This document shows, one piece after another, positions 47,420 to 60,183 of a stretch of DNA of 64,000 bases. How positions within the stretch are numbered: the first letter of the stretch is position 1; the number at the start of each line of letters is the position of its first letter. Origin of the DNA: Acanthosepion lycidas (Eukaryota; Mollusca; Cephalopoda; Sepiida; Sepiidae); assembly GCA_963932145.1 (NCBI GenBank), contig OZ010616.1, positions 51,791,846-51,855,845 on the forward strand, written 5' to 3'. The notes under the pieces are model-generated. The model was given only the letters and a program-made list of their open reading frames with translations, had not been told where the DNA came from and made no database searches. The position numbers were made by a program, and so were the translations under genes.

Positions 47420-50400
47420 TGAAAGATACTTAGGACAAATGATATGTTAATCCGGAGATTGAGAAGAGATAAGCAAACACCCATCAATAATTGAAAGAGC
47501 GATTACACCTACCGGACTTGACAAATATACTTTTCTGAGAAATTGTTTTAAGAGAAAGATTTTAGAAATTTCAACTGACAATAGCATCGGCTAATCAGTC
47601 AGCGAATGACATATGTTTCCTTATAGGGAAACGGCTAATATTATCATAAGCATTATTGAATATGATATAAAATAAAATTTGAATGATTCTTAGGACAAAT
47701 GATATGTTCATCCGGAGATTCAGAAGAGATAATCAAACACCCGTCAACAATTGAAAGAGCGATAACAGATACTGTACTTGACAAATCTATTTTGCTCAGA
47801 AATTGATTGAAGACTAATATTTTAGAAATTTCAACTGACAATACTATTGGCTGCTCAGTCAATAAATGGCAAATATTTCCTTATAGAGAAACGGCTAATA
47901 TTACCGTTAGCATTATTGAGTATAATATAAAATAAAATTTGAATGATTCTTAGGATAAATGATATGTTAATCCGGAGATTGAGAAGAGATAAGCAAACAC
48001 TCATCAATAATTGATGAGCGATTACACATACTGGACTTGACAAATCTATTTTCCTGAGAAATTGTTTTAGGAGAAAGATTTTAGAAACTTCAGCTGACTA
48101 TAGTATTGGCTGCTCACTCAATGAATGGCAATAGTTTTCCTTATAGGGAATCGGCTAATATTGCCATTAGCATTATTGAATATAATATAAAATAAAATTT
48201 GCATGATTCTTAGGACATATGATATGTTCATCCGGAGATTGAGAAGAGATAATCAAACACCCATCAACAATTAAAAGAGCGATAACAGCTACTGGACTTG
48301 ACAAATCTCTTTTCCTAAGAAAATGTTTGAAGACTAATATTTTAGAAATTTCAACTGACAATAGTATTGGCTGCTCACTCAATGAATGACAAAAGTTTCC
48401 TTATAAGAAAACGGCTAATATTACCATCAGCATTATTAAATATAATTTAAAATAAAATTTGAATGATTCTTAGGACATATGATATGTTCATCCGGAGATT
48501 GAGAAGAGATAAGGAAACACACATCAATAATTGAAAGAGCGATAACAGTTACTGGACTTGCAAATTTTTTTTCCTGTGAAACTGCTTTGAGAGTAAGATT
48601 TTAGAAATGTCAACCGACAATAGTACTGGCTGCTTAGCCAATGTACGGCAAATGTTTCCTTATAGGGAAGCGGCTAATATTACCATTAGCATTATTGAAT
48701 ATAATATAAAATAAAATTTGAATGATTCTTAGGACAAATGACATCTTCATCTGGAGATTCAGACGAGATAATCAAACACCCATCAACAATTGAAAAAGCG
48801 ATAACATCTACTGGACTTGACAAATGTATGTTCCTCAAAAATTGTTTTAAGATTAATATTTTAGAAATTTCAAGTGACAATACTATTGGCTGCTCAGTCA
48901 ATGAATGGCAAATATTTCCTTATAGGGAAACGGCTAATATTAACATTAGCATTATTGAATATAATATAAAATAAAATTTGAATGATTCTTAGGACAAATG
49001 ATATGTTCATCCGGAGATTGAGAAGAGATAAGCAAACAACCATCAATAATTAAAAGAGCGATTACACCTACTGGACTTGACAAAACTATTTTCCTGAGAA
49101 ATTGTTTTAAGAGAAAGATTTTAGAAACTTCAACTGACAATAGTATTGGCTGCTCACTCAATGAATAGCAAATGTTTCCTTATAGGGAAACGCCTAATAC
49201 TTTCATTAGCATTATTGAATCTAATATATAAAATATAATTTGAATGGTTCTCAGTTCAAATGATATGTTCTTCCGGAGATTCACGAGAGATAAGCAAGCA
49301 CCCATCAATAATTGAAAGAGCAATAACAACTACTGGACTTGAGAAAGCTCTTTTCCTGAGAAATTGTTTTAAGAGAAAGATTTTAGAAATTTCAACTGAC
49401 AATACTCTTGGATGCTCAGTCAATAAATGGCAAATATTTCCTTGTAGGGAAACGCCTAATATTACCATTAGCATTATTGAGTATAATATAAAATAAAATT
49501 TGAAAGATACTTAGGACAAATGATATGTTAATCCGGAGATTGAGAATAGATAAGCAAACACCCATCAATAATTGAAAGAGCGATTACACCTACCGGACTT
49601 GACAAATATACTTTTCTGAGAAATGGTTTTAAGAGAAAGATTTTAGAAATTTCAACTGACAATAGTATCGGCTAATCAGTCAGCGAATGACATATGTTTC
49701 CTTATAGGGAAACGGCTAATATTATCATTAGCATTATTGAATATGATATAAAATAAAATTTGAATGATTCTTAGGACAAATGATATGTTCATCCGGAGAT
49801 TCAGAAGAGATAATCAAACACCCGTCAACAATTGAAAGAGCGATAACAGCTACTGTACTTGACAAATCTATTTTGCTCAGAAATTGATTGAAGACTAATA
49901 TTTTAGAAAAGTCAACTGACAATACTATTGGCTGCTCAGTCAATAAATGGCAAAAATTTCCTTATAGAGATACAGCTAATATTACCGTTAGCATTATTGA
50001 GTATAATATAAAATAAAATTTGAATGATTCTTAGGATAAATGATATGTTAATCCGGAGATTGAGAAGAGATAAGCAAACACCCATCAATAATTGATGAGC
50101 GATTACACATACTGGACTTGACAAATCTATTTTCCCGAGAAATTGTTTTAGGAGAAAGATTTTAGAAACTTCAACTGACAATAGTATTGGCTGCTCACTC
50201 AATGAATGACAAAAGTTTCCTTATAGGAAAACGGCTAATATTACCATCAGCATTATTAAATATAATTTAAAATAAAATTTGAATGATTCTTAGGACATAT
50301 GATATGTTCATCCGGAGATTGAGAAGAGATAAGGAAAAACACATCAATAATTGAAAGAGCGATAACAGCTACTGGACTTGCCAATTTTTTTTCCTGTGAA

Positions 50401-52660
50401 ACTGCTTTGAGAGTAAGATTTTAGAAATGTCAACCGACAATAGTACTGGCTGCTTAGCCAATGTACGGCAAATGTTTCCTTATAGGGAAGCGGCTAATAT
50501 TACCATTAGCATTATTGAATATAATATAAAATAAAATTTGAATGATTCTTAGGACAAATGACATCTTCATCTGGAGATTCAGACGAGATAATCAAACACC
50601 CATCAACAATTGAAAAAGCGATAACATCTACTGGACTTGACAAATGTATGTTCCTCAAAAATTGTTTTAAGATTAATATTTTAGAAATTTCAAGTGCCAA
50701 TACTATTGGCTGCTCAGTCAATAAATGGCAAATATTTCCTTATAGGGAAACGGCTAATATTAACATTAGCATTATTGAATATAATATAAAATAAAATTTC
50801 ATTGATTCTTAGGATAAATGATATGTTAATCCGGAGATTGAGAAGAGATAAGCAAACAACCATCAATAATTAAAAGAGCGATTATACCTACTGGACTTGA
50901 CAAAACTATTTTCCTGAGAAATTGTTTTAAGAGAAAGATTTTAGAAATTTCAACTGACAATAGTATTGGCTGCTCACTCAATGAATAGCAAATGTTTCCT
51001 TATAGGGAAACGCCTAATACTTTCATTAGCATTATTGAATCTAATATAAAATATAATTTGAATGGTTCTCAGTTCAAATGATATGTTCTTCCGGAGATTC
51101 ACGAGAGATAAGCAAGCACCCATCAATAATCGAAAGAGCAATAACAACTACTGGACTTGAGAAAGCTCTTTTCCTGAGAAATTGTTTTAAGAGAAAGATT
51201 TTAGAAATTTCAACTGACAATACTCTTGGATGCTCAGTCAATAAATAGCAAATATTTCCTTGTAGGGAAACGCCTAATATTACCATTAGCATTATTGAAT
51301 ATAATATAAAATAAAATTTGAATGATTCTAAGGACAAATGATATGTTCTTCGGGAGATTGAGAAGAGATAAGCAAACACCCATCAATAATTGAAAGAGCA
51401 ATAACAGCTACTGATCTTGACAAATCTATTTTCCTGAGAACTTGTTTTAAGAGAAAGCTTTTAGAAATTTCAACAGACAATAGTACTGTCTGCTCAGTAA
51501 ATGAATGGCAAATGTTTCCTGATAGGGAAACGGCTAATATTACCATTAGCATTATTGAGTATAATATAAAATAAAATTTGAAAGATACTTAGGACAAATG
51601 ATATGTTAATCCGGAGATTGAGAAGAGATAAGCAAATACCCATCAATAATTGAAAAAGCGATTACACCTACCGGACTTGACAAATATACTTTTCTGAGAA
51701 ATTGTTTTAAGAGAAAGATTTTAGAAATTTCAACTGACAATAGTATCGGCTACTCAGTCAGCGAATGACATATGTTTCCTTATAGGGAAACGGCTAATAT
51801 TATCATTAGCATTATTGAATATAATATAGAATAAAATTTGAATGATTCTTAGGACAAATGATATGTTCATCCGGAGATTCAGAAGAGATAATCAAACACC
51901 CGTCAACAATTGAAAGAGCGATAACAGCTACTGTACTTGACAAATCTATTTTGCTCAGAAATTGATTGAAGACTAATATTTTAGAAATTTCAACTGACAA
52001 TACTATTGGCTGCTCAGTCAATAAATGGCAAATATTTCCTTATAGAGAAACGGCTAATATTACCGTTAGCATTATTGAGTATAATATAAAATAAAATTTG
52101 AATGATTCTTAGGATAAATGATATGTTCATCCGGTGATTGAGAAGAGATAAGCAAACACCCATCAATAATTGATGAGCGATTACACATACTGGACTTGAC
52201 AAATCTATTTTCCTGAGAAATTGTTTTAGGAGAAAGATTTTAGAAACTTCAGCTGACTATAGTATTGGCTGCTCACTCAATGAATGGCAATAGTTTTCCT
52301 TATAGGGAATCGGCTAATATTGCCATTAGCATTATTGAATATAATATAAAATAAAATTTGCATGATTCTTAGGACATATGATATGTTCATCCGGAGATTG
52401 AGAAGAGATAATCAAACACCCATCAACAATTAAAAGAGCGATAACAGCTACTGGACTTGACAAATCTCTTTTCCTAAGAAAATGTTTGAAGACTAATATT
52501 TTAGAAATTTCAACTGACAATAGTATTGGCTGCTCACTCAATGAATGACAAAAGTTTCCTTATAGGAAAACGGCTAATATTACCATCAGCATTATTAAAT
52601 ATAATTTAAAATAAAATTTGAATGATTCTTAGGACATATGATATGTTCATCCGGAGATTG
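47420..52660. repeat. About 2,080-bp (8-mer) higher-order repeat of the 260-bp satellite, 2.5 copies
   Basis: The variant 'gaaagatacttaggacaa' begins copies at 47,420, 49,501 and 51,578 (offsets 2,081 and 2,077). Other variants follow in order, for example 'cacccgtcaacaattga' at about 47,738, 49,818 and 51,896. Copy 2 lacks one monomer present in copies 1 and 3 (the 'taagaaaatgtttgaag' variant at about 48,315 and 52,454) and has gained another near 51,300-51,560, so its total length is kept. The third copy stops matching near 52,660. Confidence 0.85.
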
Positions 52661-55600
52661 AGAAGAGATAAGCAAACACCCATCAATAATTGAAAGAGCA
52701 ATAACAGCTACTGGACTTGAGAAACCTATTTTTTTGAGAAATGGTTTTCAGAGAAAGATTTTAGACATGTCAACCGACAATAGTACTGTCTGCTCAGTAA
52801 ATGAATGGCAAATGTTTCCTGATAGGGAAACGGCTAATATTACCATTAGCATTATTGAATATAATATAAAAAAATTTGAATGATTCTTAGGACAAATGAT
52901 ATGTTCATCCGAAGATTGAGAAGCGATAAGCAAACACCCATCAATAATTGAAAGTGCGTTAACAGCGACTGATCTTGACAAATCTATTTTCCTGAGAACT
53001 TCTTTTAAGAGAAAGCTTTCAGAAATTTCAACTGACAATAGTATTGGCTGCTCACTCAATGAATGGAAAATGCTTCCTCATAGGGAAACGCCTAATATTA
53101 CCATTAGCATTATTAAATATAATATAAAATAAAATTTAAATGATTCTTAGGACAAATCATATGTTCTTCCGGTGATTGAGAAGGAATAAGCAAACACCCA
53201 TCAATAATTGAAAGAGCAATAACAGCTACTGGACTTGAGAAACCTCTTTTCCTGAGAAATTGTTTTAAGAGAAATATTTTAGAAATTTCAACTGACAATA
53301 TTATTGGCTGCTCAGTCAATGAATGGCAAATGTTTTTTATAGGAAAACAGCTAATATTGCCATTAGCATTATTGAATATAAAAAAAAATTTGAATGGTTC
53401 TCAGGACAAATGATATGTTCTTCCGAAGATTGACAAAAGATAAGCAAACACCCATCAATAATTGAAAGAGCAATAACAGCTACTGGACGTGAGAAACCTC
53501 TTTTCCTGAGAAATTGTTTAAGAGAAAATTTTTTTATATTTCAACCGACAATAGTACTGCCTGCTCAGTCAATGAATGGCAAGTGTTTCCTCATAGGGAA
53601 ACGGCTAATATTGCCATTAGCATTATTGTATATAATATAAAATAAAATTTGAATGAATCTTAGGACAAATGATATGTTCATCCGGATATTGAGAAGTGAT
53701 AAGGAAACACCCATCAATAATTGAAAGAGCGATAACATCTACTGTACTTGACAAATCTATTTTTTAGAGAAATTGTTTTAAGAGAAAGATTTTAGAAATT
53801 TCAACTGACAATAGTATTGGCTGCTCAGTCAATGAATGGCAAGTATTTCCTTATAGGGAAACGGCTAATATTACCATTAGCATTATTGAATATAATATAA
53901 AATAAAATTTGAATGATTCTTAGGACAAATGATATGTTCATCCTGAGATTGAGAACAGATAATCAAACACCCATCAATAATTGAAAGAGCAATAACAGCT
54001 ACTGGACTTGAGAAACCTATTTTTTTGAGAAATTTTTTAAGAGAAAGATTTTAGATATTTCAACCGACAATAATCCTGGCTGCTCAGTCAATGAATGGCA
54101 AAAGTTTTCCTCATAGCGCAACGGCTAATATTGCCTTTAGCATTATTGTATATAATATAAAAGAAAATTTGAATGATTCTTAGGACAAATGATATCTTCA
54201 TCCGGAGATTGAGAAAAGATAAGCAGACACCCATCAATAATTCATAGAGCGATAAAAGCTACTGGACTTAACAAATCTTTTTTCCTGTGAAATTGCTTTG
54301 ACAGTAAGATTTTAGAAATGTCAACCGACAATAGTACTGGCTGCTCAGTCAATGTACGGCAAATGTATCCTGATAGGGAAATGGCTAATATTACCATTAG
54401 CATTATTCAATGTAATATAAAATAAAATTTGAATAATTCTTAGGACAAATGACATGTTTTCTGGAGATTCAGAAGAGATAATCAAACACCCATCAACAAT
54501 TGAAAGAGCGATAACAGCTACTGGACTTGACAAATCTCTTTTGCTCAAAAATTGTTTTATGACTAATATTTTAGAAATTTCAACTGACAATACTATTGGC
54601 TGCTCAGTCAATAAATGGCAAATATTTCCTTATAGGGAAACGGCTAATATTACAATTACCATTATTGAGTATAATATGAAATAAAATTTGAATGATTCTT
54701 AGGACATATGATATGTTCATCCGGAGATTGAGAAGACATAAGCCAACACACATCAATAATTGAAAGAGCGATAACTACTATTGTACTTGACATATCTTTT
54801 TTCTTGTGAAATTGCTTTGAGAGTAAGATTTTAGAAATGTCAATCGACAATATTACTGACAGCTCAGTCAATGTACGGCAAATGTTTCCTCATAGGGAAA
54901 CGGCTAATATTACCATTAGCATTATTGAATGTGATGTAAAATAAAATTTGAATGATTCTTAGCACAAATGACATGTTCATCTGGAGATTCAGAAGAGATA
55001 ATCAAACACCCATCAACAATTGAAAGAGCGATAACAGCTACTAGACTTGACAAGTCTATTTTTTCAGAAATTGTTTTAAGAATAATATTTAAGAAATTTC
55101 AAATGACAATAGTACTGGCTGCTCAGTCAATGAATGGCAAATATTTCCTTATAGGAAAACGGCTAATATTACCATTAGCATTATTGAATATAACATAAAA
55201 TAAAATTTGAATGATTCTTAAGACATATGATATGTTCAACCGGAGATTAAGAAGAGATAAGCAAACACCCGTCAACAATTGAAAGAGCGATAGCTGCTAC
55301 TGGACTTCACAAATCTATTTTCATCAGAAATTGTTTCAAGACTAATATTTTAGAAATTTCAACTGACAATGCTATTGGCTGCTAAGTCAATGAATGGCAA
55401 ATATTTCCTCATAGGGAAATGGCTAATATTACCATTAGCATTATTGAGTATAATATAAAATAAAATTTGAATAATTCTTACGACAAATGATATGTTCTTC
55501 CGGAGATTGAGAAAAGATAAGCAGACACCCATCAATAATTCGAAGAGCAGTAACACTACTGGACTTGAGAAACCTCTTTTCCTGAGAAATGGTTTTAAGA

Positions 55601-56004
55601 GAAAGATTTTAGAAATTTCGACTGACAATAGTATTGGATGCTCAGTCAATGAATGGCAAGTGTTTCCTTATAGGAAAACGGCTAACATTGCCATTAGCAT
55701 TATTGAATATGATGTAAAATAAAATTTGAATGATTCTTAGCACTAATGGCATGTTCATCTGGAGATTCAGAAGAGATAATCAAACACCCATCAACAATTC
55801 AAAGAGCGATAGCAGCTACTGGACTTGACAAATCTATTTTCTCAGAAATTGTTTTAAGAATAATATTTAAGAAATTTCAACTGACAATAGTACTGGCTGC
55901 TCAGTCAATGAATGGCAAAGTTTTCCTCATAGGGAATCGGCTAATATTACCATTAGCATGTTTGAATATAATATAAAATAGAATTTGAATGATTCTTAGG
56001 ACAA

Positions 56005-56241
56005 ATGATATGTTCATCTGGATATTCACAAGAGATAATCAAACACCCATCAACAATTGAAAGAGCTATAACAGCTACTGGACTTGACAAATCTATTTTC
56101 CTGAGACATTGTTTTCAGAGAAAGATTTTAGAAATTTCAACTGACAATAGTATTGGCTGTTCAGTCAATGAATGGCAAATGTTTCCTTATAGGGAAACGG
56201 CTAATATTACCATTAGCTTTACTGAATATAATATAAAATAA
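56005..56241 (+). other. 78-codon open frame recurring in a subset of 260-bp monomers (representative)
   Basis: A frame from ATG (in 'atgatatgttcatc') to the TAA in 'aaaataa' spans 237 of 260 bp. Frames of the same length lie at 45,879, 46,919, 48,738, 49,260 and 50,558, and 76-codon versions at 54,454 and 55,746. Most monomers instead have GATTGA, a stop at codon 8, where the open ones usually have GATTCA. The translation (MICSSG... ending IIEYNIK) matches no family I know. With a 260-bp period the frame cannot continue into the next monomer. I treat it as an open frame of uncertain meaning, not a gene. Confidence 0.25.
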
Positions 56242-58303
56242 AATTTGAATGATTCTTAGGACAAATGATATGTTCATCCGGAGAGTGAGAACAGATTATC
56301 AAACACCCATCTATACTTGAAAGTGCATTAACAGCTACTGGAGTTGACAAATCTTTTTTCCTGAGAAATTGTTTTCAGCGAAAGACTTTAGACATTTCAA
56401 CCGACAATAGCACTGGCTGCTCAGTCAGTGAATGGCAAATATTTCCTTATAGGAAAACGGCTAATATTACCATTAGCATTATTGAATATAATATAAAAAA
56501 AAATTTGAATGATTCTTAGGACATATGATATGTTCATCCGGTGATTGAGAAGAGTTCAGCAAACACCCGTCAACAATTGAAAGAGCGATAGCAGCTACTG
56601 GACTTGACGAATCTATTTTCCTCAGAAATTGTTTCATGACTAATATTTTAGAAATTTCAACTGACAATACTATTAGCTGCTCAGTCAATGAATGGCAAAT
56701 ATTTCCTTATAGAGAAACGGCTAATATTACCATTAGCATTATTGCGTATAATATAAAATAAAATTTGAATGATTCTTAGGACAAATGATATGTTCATCCG
56801 GAGATTGAGAAGAGATAAGCAAACACCCATCAATAATGCAAAGAGCGATTAAACCTACTGTACTTGACAAATCTATTTTCCTGATAAATTGTTTTAAGAG
56901 AAAGATTTTAGAAATTTCAACTGACAATAATACTGGCTGCTCAGTCAATGAATGGCAAAAGTTTTCCTGATAGGGAATCGGCTAATATTACCATTAGCAT
57001 TATTGAATATAATATAAAATAAAATTTGAATGATTCTTAGGACAAATGATATGTTCATCCTGAGATTGAGAACAGATAATCAAACACCCATCAATACTTC
57101 AAAGAGCAATAACAGCTACTGGAGTTGACAAATCTCTTTTCCTGAGAAATTGTTTTAAGAGAAAGATTTTAGATATTTCAACCTACAATAGTACTGGCTG
57201 CTCACTCAAAATGGCATATGTTTCCTTATAGAGAATCGGCTAATATTGCCATTAGCATTATTGTATATAATATAAAAGAAAATTTGAACGATTCTTAGGA
57301 CAAATGATATGTTCATCCGGAGATTGAGAAAAGATAAGCAAACACCCATCAATACTTCAAAGTGCGATAACAGGTACTGGACTTGACAAATCTTTTTTCC
57401 TGTGAAATTGCTTTGACAGTAAGATTTTAGAAATGTCAACCAACAATAGTACTGGCTGCTCAGTCAATGTACGGCAAATGTTTCCTTATAGGGAAGCGGC
57501 TAATATTACCATTAGCATTATTGAATATAATATAAAATAAAATTTGAATGATTCTTCGGACAAATGACATGTTCATCTGGAGATTCAGAAGAGATAATCA
57601 CACACCCATCAACAATTGAATGAGCGATAACAGCTACTGGACTTGACAAATCTATTTTCCTCAGAAATTGTTTTATGACTAATATTTTAGAAATTTCAAC
57701 TGACAATACTATTGGCTGCTCAGTCAATGAATGACAAATATTTCCTCATAGGGAAATGGCTAATATTACCATTAGCATCATTGAGTATAATATAAAATGA
57801 AATTTGAATGTTTCTTAGGACAAATGATATGTTAATCCGGAGATTGAGAAGAGATAAGTAAACCCCCATCAATAATTGAATGAGCGATTACACGTACTGG
57901 ACTTGACAAATCTATTTTTCTGAGAAATTGTTTTAAGAGAAAGATTTTAGAAATTTCAACTGACAATAGTATTGGCTGCTCACTCAATGAATGGCAAATG
58001 TTTCCTCATAGGGAAACGCCTAATATTACCATTAGCATTATTGGATATAATATAAAATAAAATTTGAAAGATTCTTAGGACAAATCATATGTTAATCCTG
58101 AGATTGAGAAGAGATAAGCAAACACCCATTAATAATTGAAAGAGAGATAACCGCTACTGGACTTGACAATCCTATTTTCCTGAGAAATCATTTTAAGAGA
58201 CAGATTTTGGAAATTTCAACCGACAACAGTACTGGCTACCCGATCAATGAATGCCAAATATTTCCTTATTGGGAAACGGCTAAAATTGTCATTAGCGTTA
58301 TTG

Positions 58304-59267
58304 GAAGCTTCTCGGTACTGAATTTGCTGGGTTTATATATTTGTTGTTTGGTATGTGGCCAGTGTTAGACATTTGGTTGGCTTTGTATATGATTACATGT
58401 AATAGAATTAAGAAAAATAAATGATAAATTTGAATTTTATTTAACAACAGAGAAACCCAGTATTTTGATTATTTCAATTCTACTCCGTTCTTTTTGCAGC
58501 ACCAATCCAACTTTTCTTTACCATTCTTTTTTATGTTTTTTTTTTCTTTATTGGTGAAGTGTTTTTTATGCTATCCACGGTTATTCAGAATTATTTGAAA
58601 TTTTTAAGTTTTTTTTTTTGCTTTATATAATTCCCGATATTTTTTAACCCCACGCTTTATGAATATCACATTTTATATCGTCACTGAACATTTCTACTGT
58701 TTCCAGTCAAGCGTTAATCTGATTAACATCTTTAGCAAATAGCTGGACGTTATTCATATAAAATAAGTATTTGATGAATGTGACATCTATCTTACGTCCA
58801 TAGTTGTTTTCCTTGATAAAAAATCCTGACCAGTGCATTGCACAAACGAATACAGGCCAGGTGAATCTTCTTATTCTCTTTCACTCCTATTAACCCGTTG
58901 AGTCTTAGTGGCATTATCGCCTTGCTTGGGATGAAATGATTTAAAAAAGCAAATTTATCTTATAGAAAAAATTAATTTAACACATAAATAGTACTTCTCC
59001 TTCTTTCAGCAGATTTGCAATACCCCCGGATTTCTTTATAGCTCTTCCCAGATCATCATTATATACTATTATAGTTGCTTTGCTAAAATCACATAGCTTT
59101 CTCTTATGCTTCTTTTTTCACTATAGAAAGCATTTTGATTGTGACCTTTATTGACAAAACAAATGACTGATCAAAATATTTAGATTTCTTCAGTTGCAGT
59201 AAATATCTATAGTGGTTTTACATATATTTCATCTAAATGGTTTTTCGGGTAGTTTTGTATACAGGGT

Positions 59268-59269
<2 letters not shown>
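58304..59269. other. AT-rich DNA with a LINE tail remnant, no gene recognised
   Basis: The stretch holds several T-runs and no recognisable coding sequence. The only annotated piece is the LINE 3' tail fragment near 58,870-58,948. Confidence 0.5.
58868..58948 (+). mobile_element. LINE 3' tail remnant
   Basis: The sequence reads 'cttattctctttcactcc', 'taacccgttgagtcttagtg', 'gcattatcgccttgcttg' and 'ggatgaaatgatttaaaa'. This is the same terminal sequence as the LINE fragment ending at 6,297 and shares 'gtcttagtggc' with the 185-bp satellite. Upstream coding is not recognisable, so this is a very short 5'-truncated or decayed copy. Confidence 0.65.
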
Positions 59270-59339
<70 letters not shown>

Positions 59340-59409
59340 GTTGGTGCAAAAATAATTTTGTTACAAAATGTTGAACGTCAAAAAACGACATTATTTTTGC
59401 ACCAACCTA

Positions 59410-59446
<37 letters not shown>
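59270..59446. repeat. (TA)n microsatellite split by a MITE
   Basis: About 33 TA units at 59,270-59,335, then a 75-bp palindromic element, then further TA units at 59,411-59,446. TA is the obligate target of Tc1/mariner transposons. Confidence 0.95.
59336..59410. mobile_element. 75-bp mariner-type palindromic MITE
   Basis: The element begins TTAGGTTGGTGCAAAAATAA and ends with its complement (TTATTTTTGCACCAACCTAA), leaving a central part of about 35 bp. It is flanked by TA on both sides. The terminal sequence is the one known from MADE1/Hsmar1-type mariner inverted repeats (TTAGGTTGGTGCAAAA). It has no coding capacity and would need a mariner transposase in trans. Its ends look little decayed. 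Confidence 0.9.
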
Positions 59447-59570
59447 AAACACAAAGTGTGCGATGGATAAATTGTCATTTAAATTACGAAAAAATGACAC
59501 TCACATCTAATTTTAACAGATATATTTACCAAAATTACAGAAAAATATCTTGAAATGTTGGATAGTAAAT

Positions 59571-60183
59571 TTATTTAATAAAATCACCACTAACTTTAAC
59601 CATGGCGTCCAGACGCCTTCGGAATCTCTTGCATCTCTTCTCGACTGTGACCTTTCTTTATTTAGTGAATACTGGCATAATCCTTGCCTTCAGTTCGTCT
59701 TTGGTGTTAAAAGGACTTTGTTGGTCTCTCGCTCAACTGTGACCCACATAATAAAGGGGGTTGCAGTCTGGTGAGTTAGGTGGCCAGATGTAAGGGGTGA
59801 TGTGGTTGCAGAAATTGTCTGAATGCCATGATTGGGTTTTGCTGCTTGTGTGGCATGGTGAAGAGTCCTTGCCAGACATAGGGTCTTTCAGCAGCCGCCC
59901 TCTTCACCCAAGGCATCACTATCTCCTCAAGGCACTTGATGTAGGCCTCCGTGTTGAGTCTGAGGCCCTGTGATGAGATGAATGGAGGCATAACATCTCC
60001 ATCACTAGTAACCACTCCAAACACCTTCGTAATCAACATTAGACTCATCCAACTATTTTTGGATCCTCTGCATTGTTCTTAGTGACACCCAAACACTGAA
60101 ATGTTCGTATTGGAACTTCCGGCGCGTATACCATGTAATACAGCATGCTGTTTCCAAAATTCTGGTGTAATGACTTGCGTCAT
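59571..60183 (-). pseudogene. Tc1/mariner-type transposase pseudogene, internally deleted
   Basis: On the minus strand the N-terminus (MTQVITPEFWKQHAVLHGIR, then AGSSNTNISVFGC) is the start of the DNA-binding region. After a frameshift and 'SNVDYEG'-like codons the sequence jumps straight to the catalytic core (VFGVVTSDGDVMPPF, LRLNTEAYIKCLEEIV, PWVKRAAAERPYVWQ). The middle of the protein, including the first catalytic Asp, is missing. A second frameshift follows VWQ. In the shifted frame the second Asp (DSSPCH) and SPDCNPL are readable, but the Asp expected right after NPL is absent and a stop follows soon after. The remainder to KVSGDFIK is recognisable. About 0.6 kb remains of a usual frame of roughly 1 kb. 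Confidence 0.85.

Larger units (their letters stand above)
43970..58303. repeat. 260-bp tandem satellite, about 55 copies
   Basis: The word 'tgaatgattcttaggaca' recurs at 45,341, 45,601, 45,860 and onward with a 259-260-bp period. Conserved blocks are 'atgatatgttcatccgga', 'caaacacccatcaataat', 'gataacagctactggact', 'ttttagaaatttcaac', 'tattggctgctcagtcaa', 'ccttatagggaaacgg' and 'ctaatattaccattagca'. The first and last copies are the most diverged (for example 'gctaaaattgtcattagcg' at 58,280), as expected for a tandem array homogenised from the inside. I see no similarity to the LINE, SINE or other arrays here. Confidence 0.95.

Noticed and set aside
43970..58303. Integrated CRESS-DNA virus because of TAATATTAC
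   Set aside because: No Rep or capsid coding sequence is present, and the nonamer is AT-rich and varies among copies. Kept only as a stem-loop observation.
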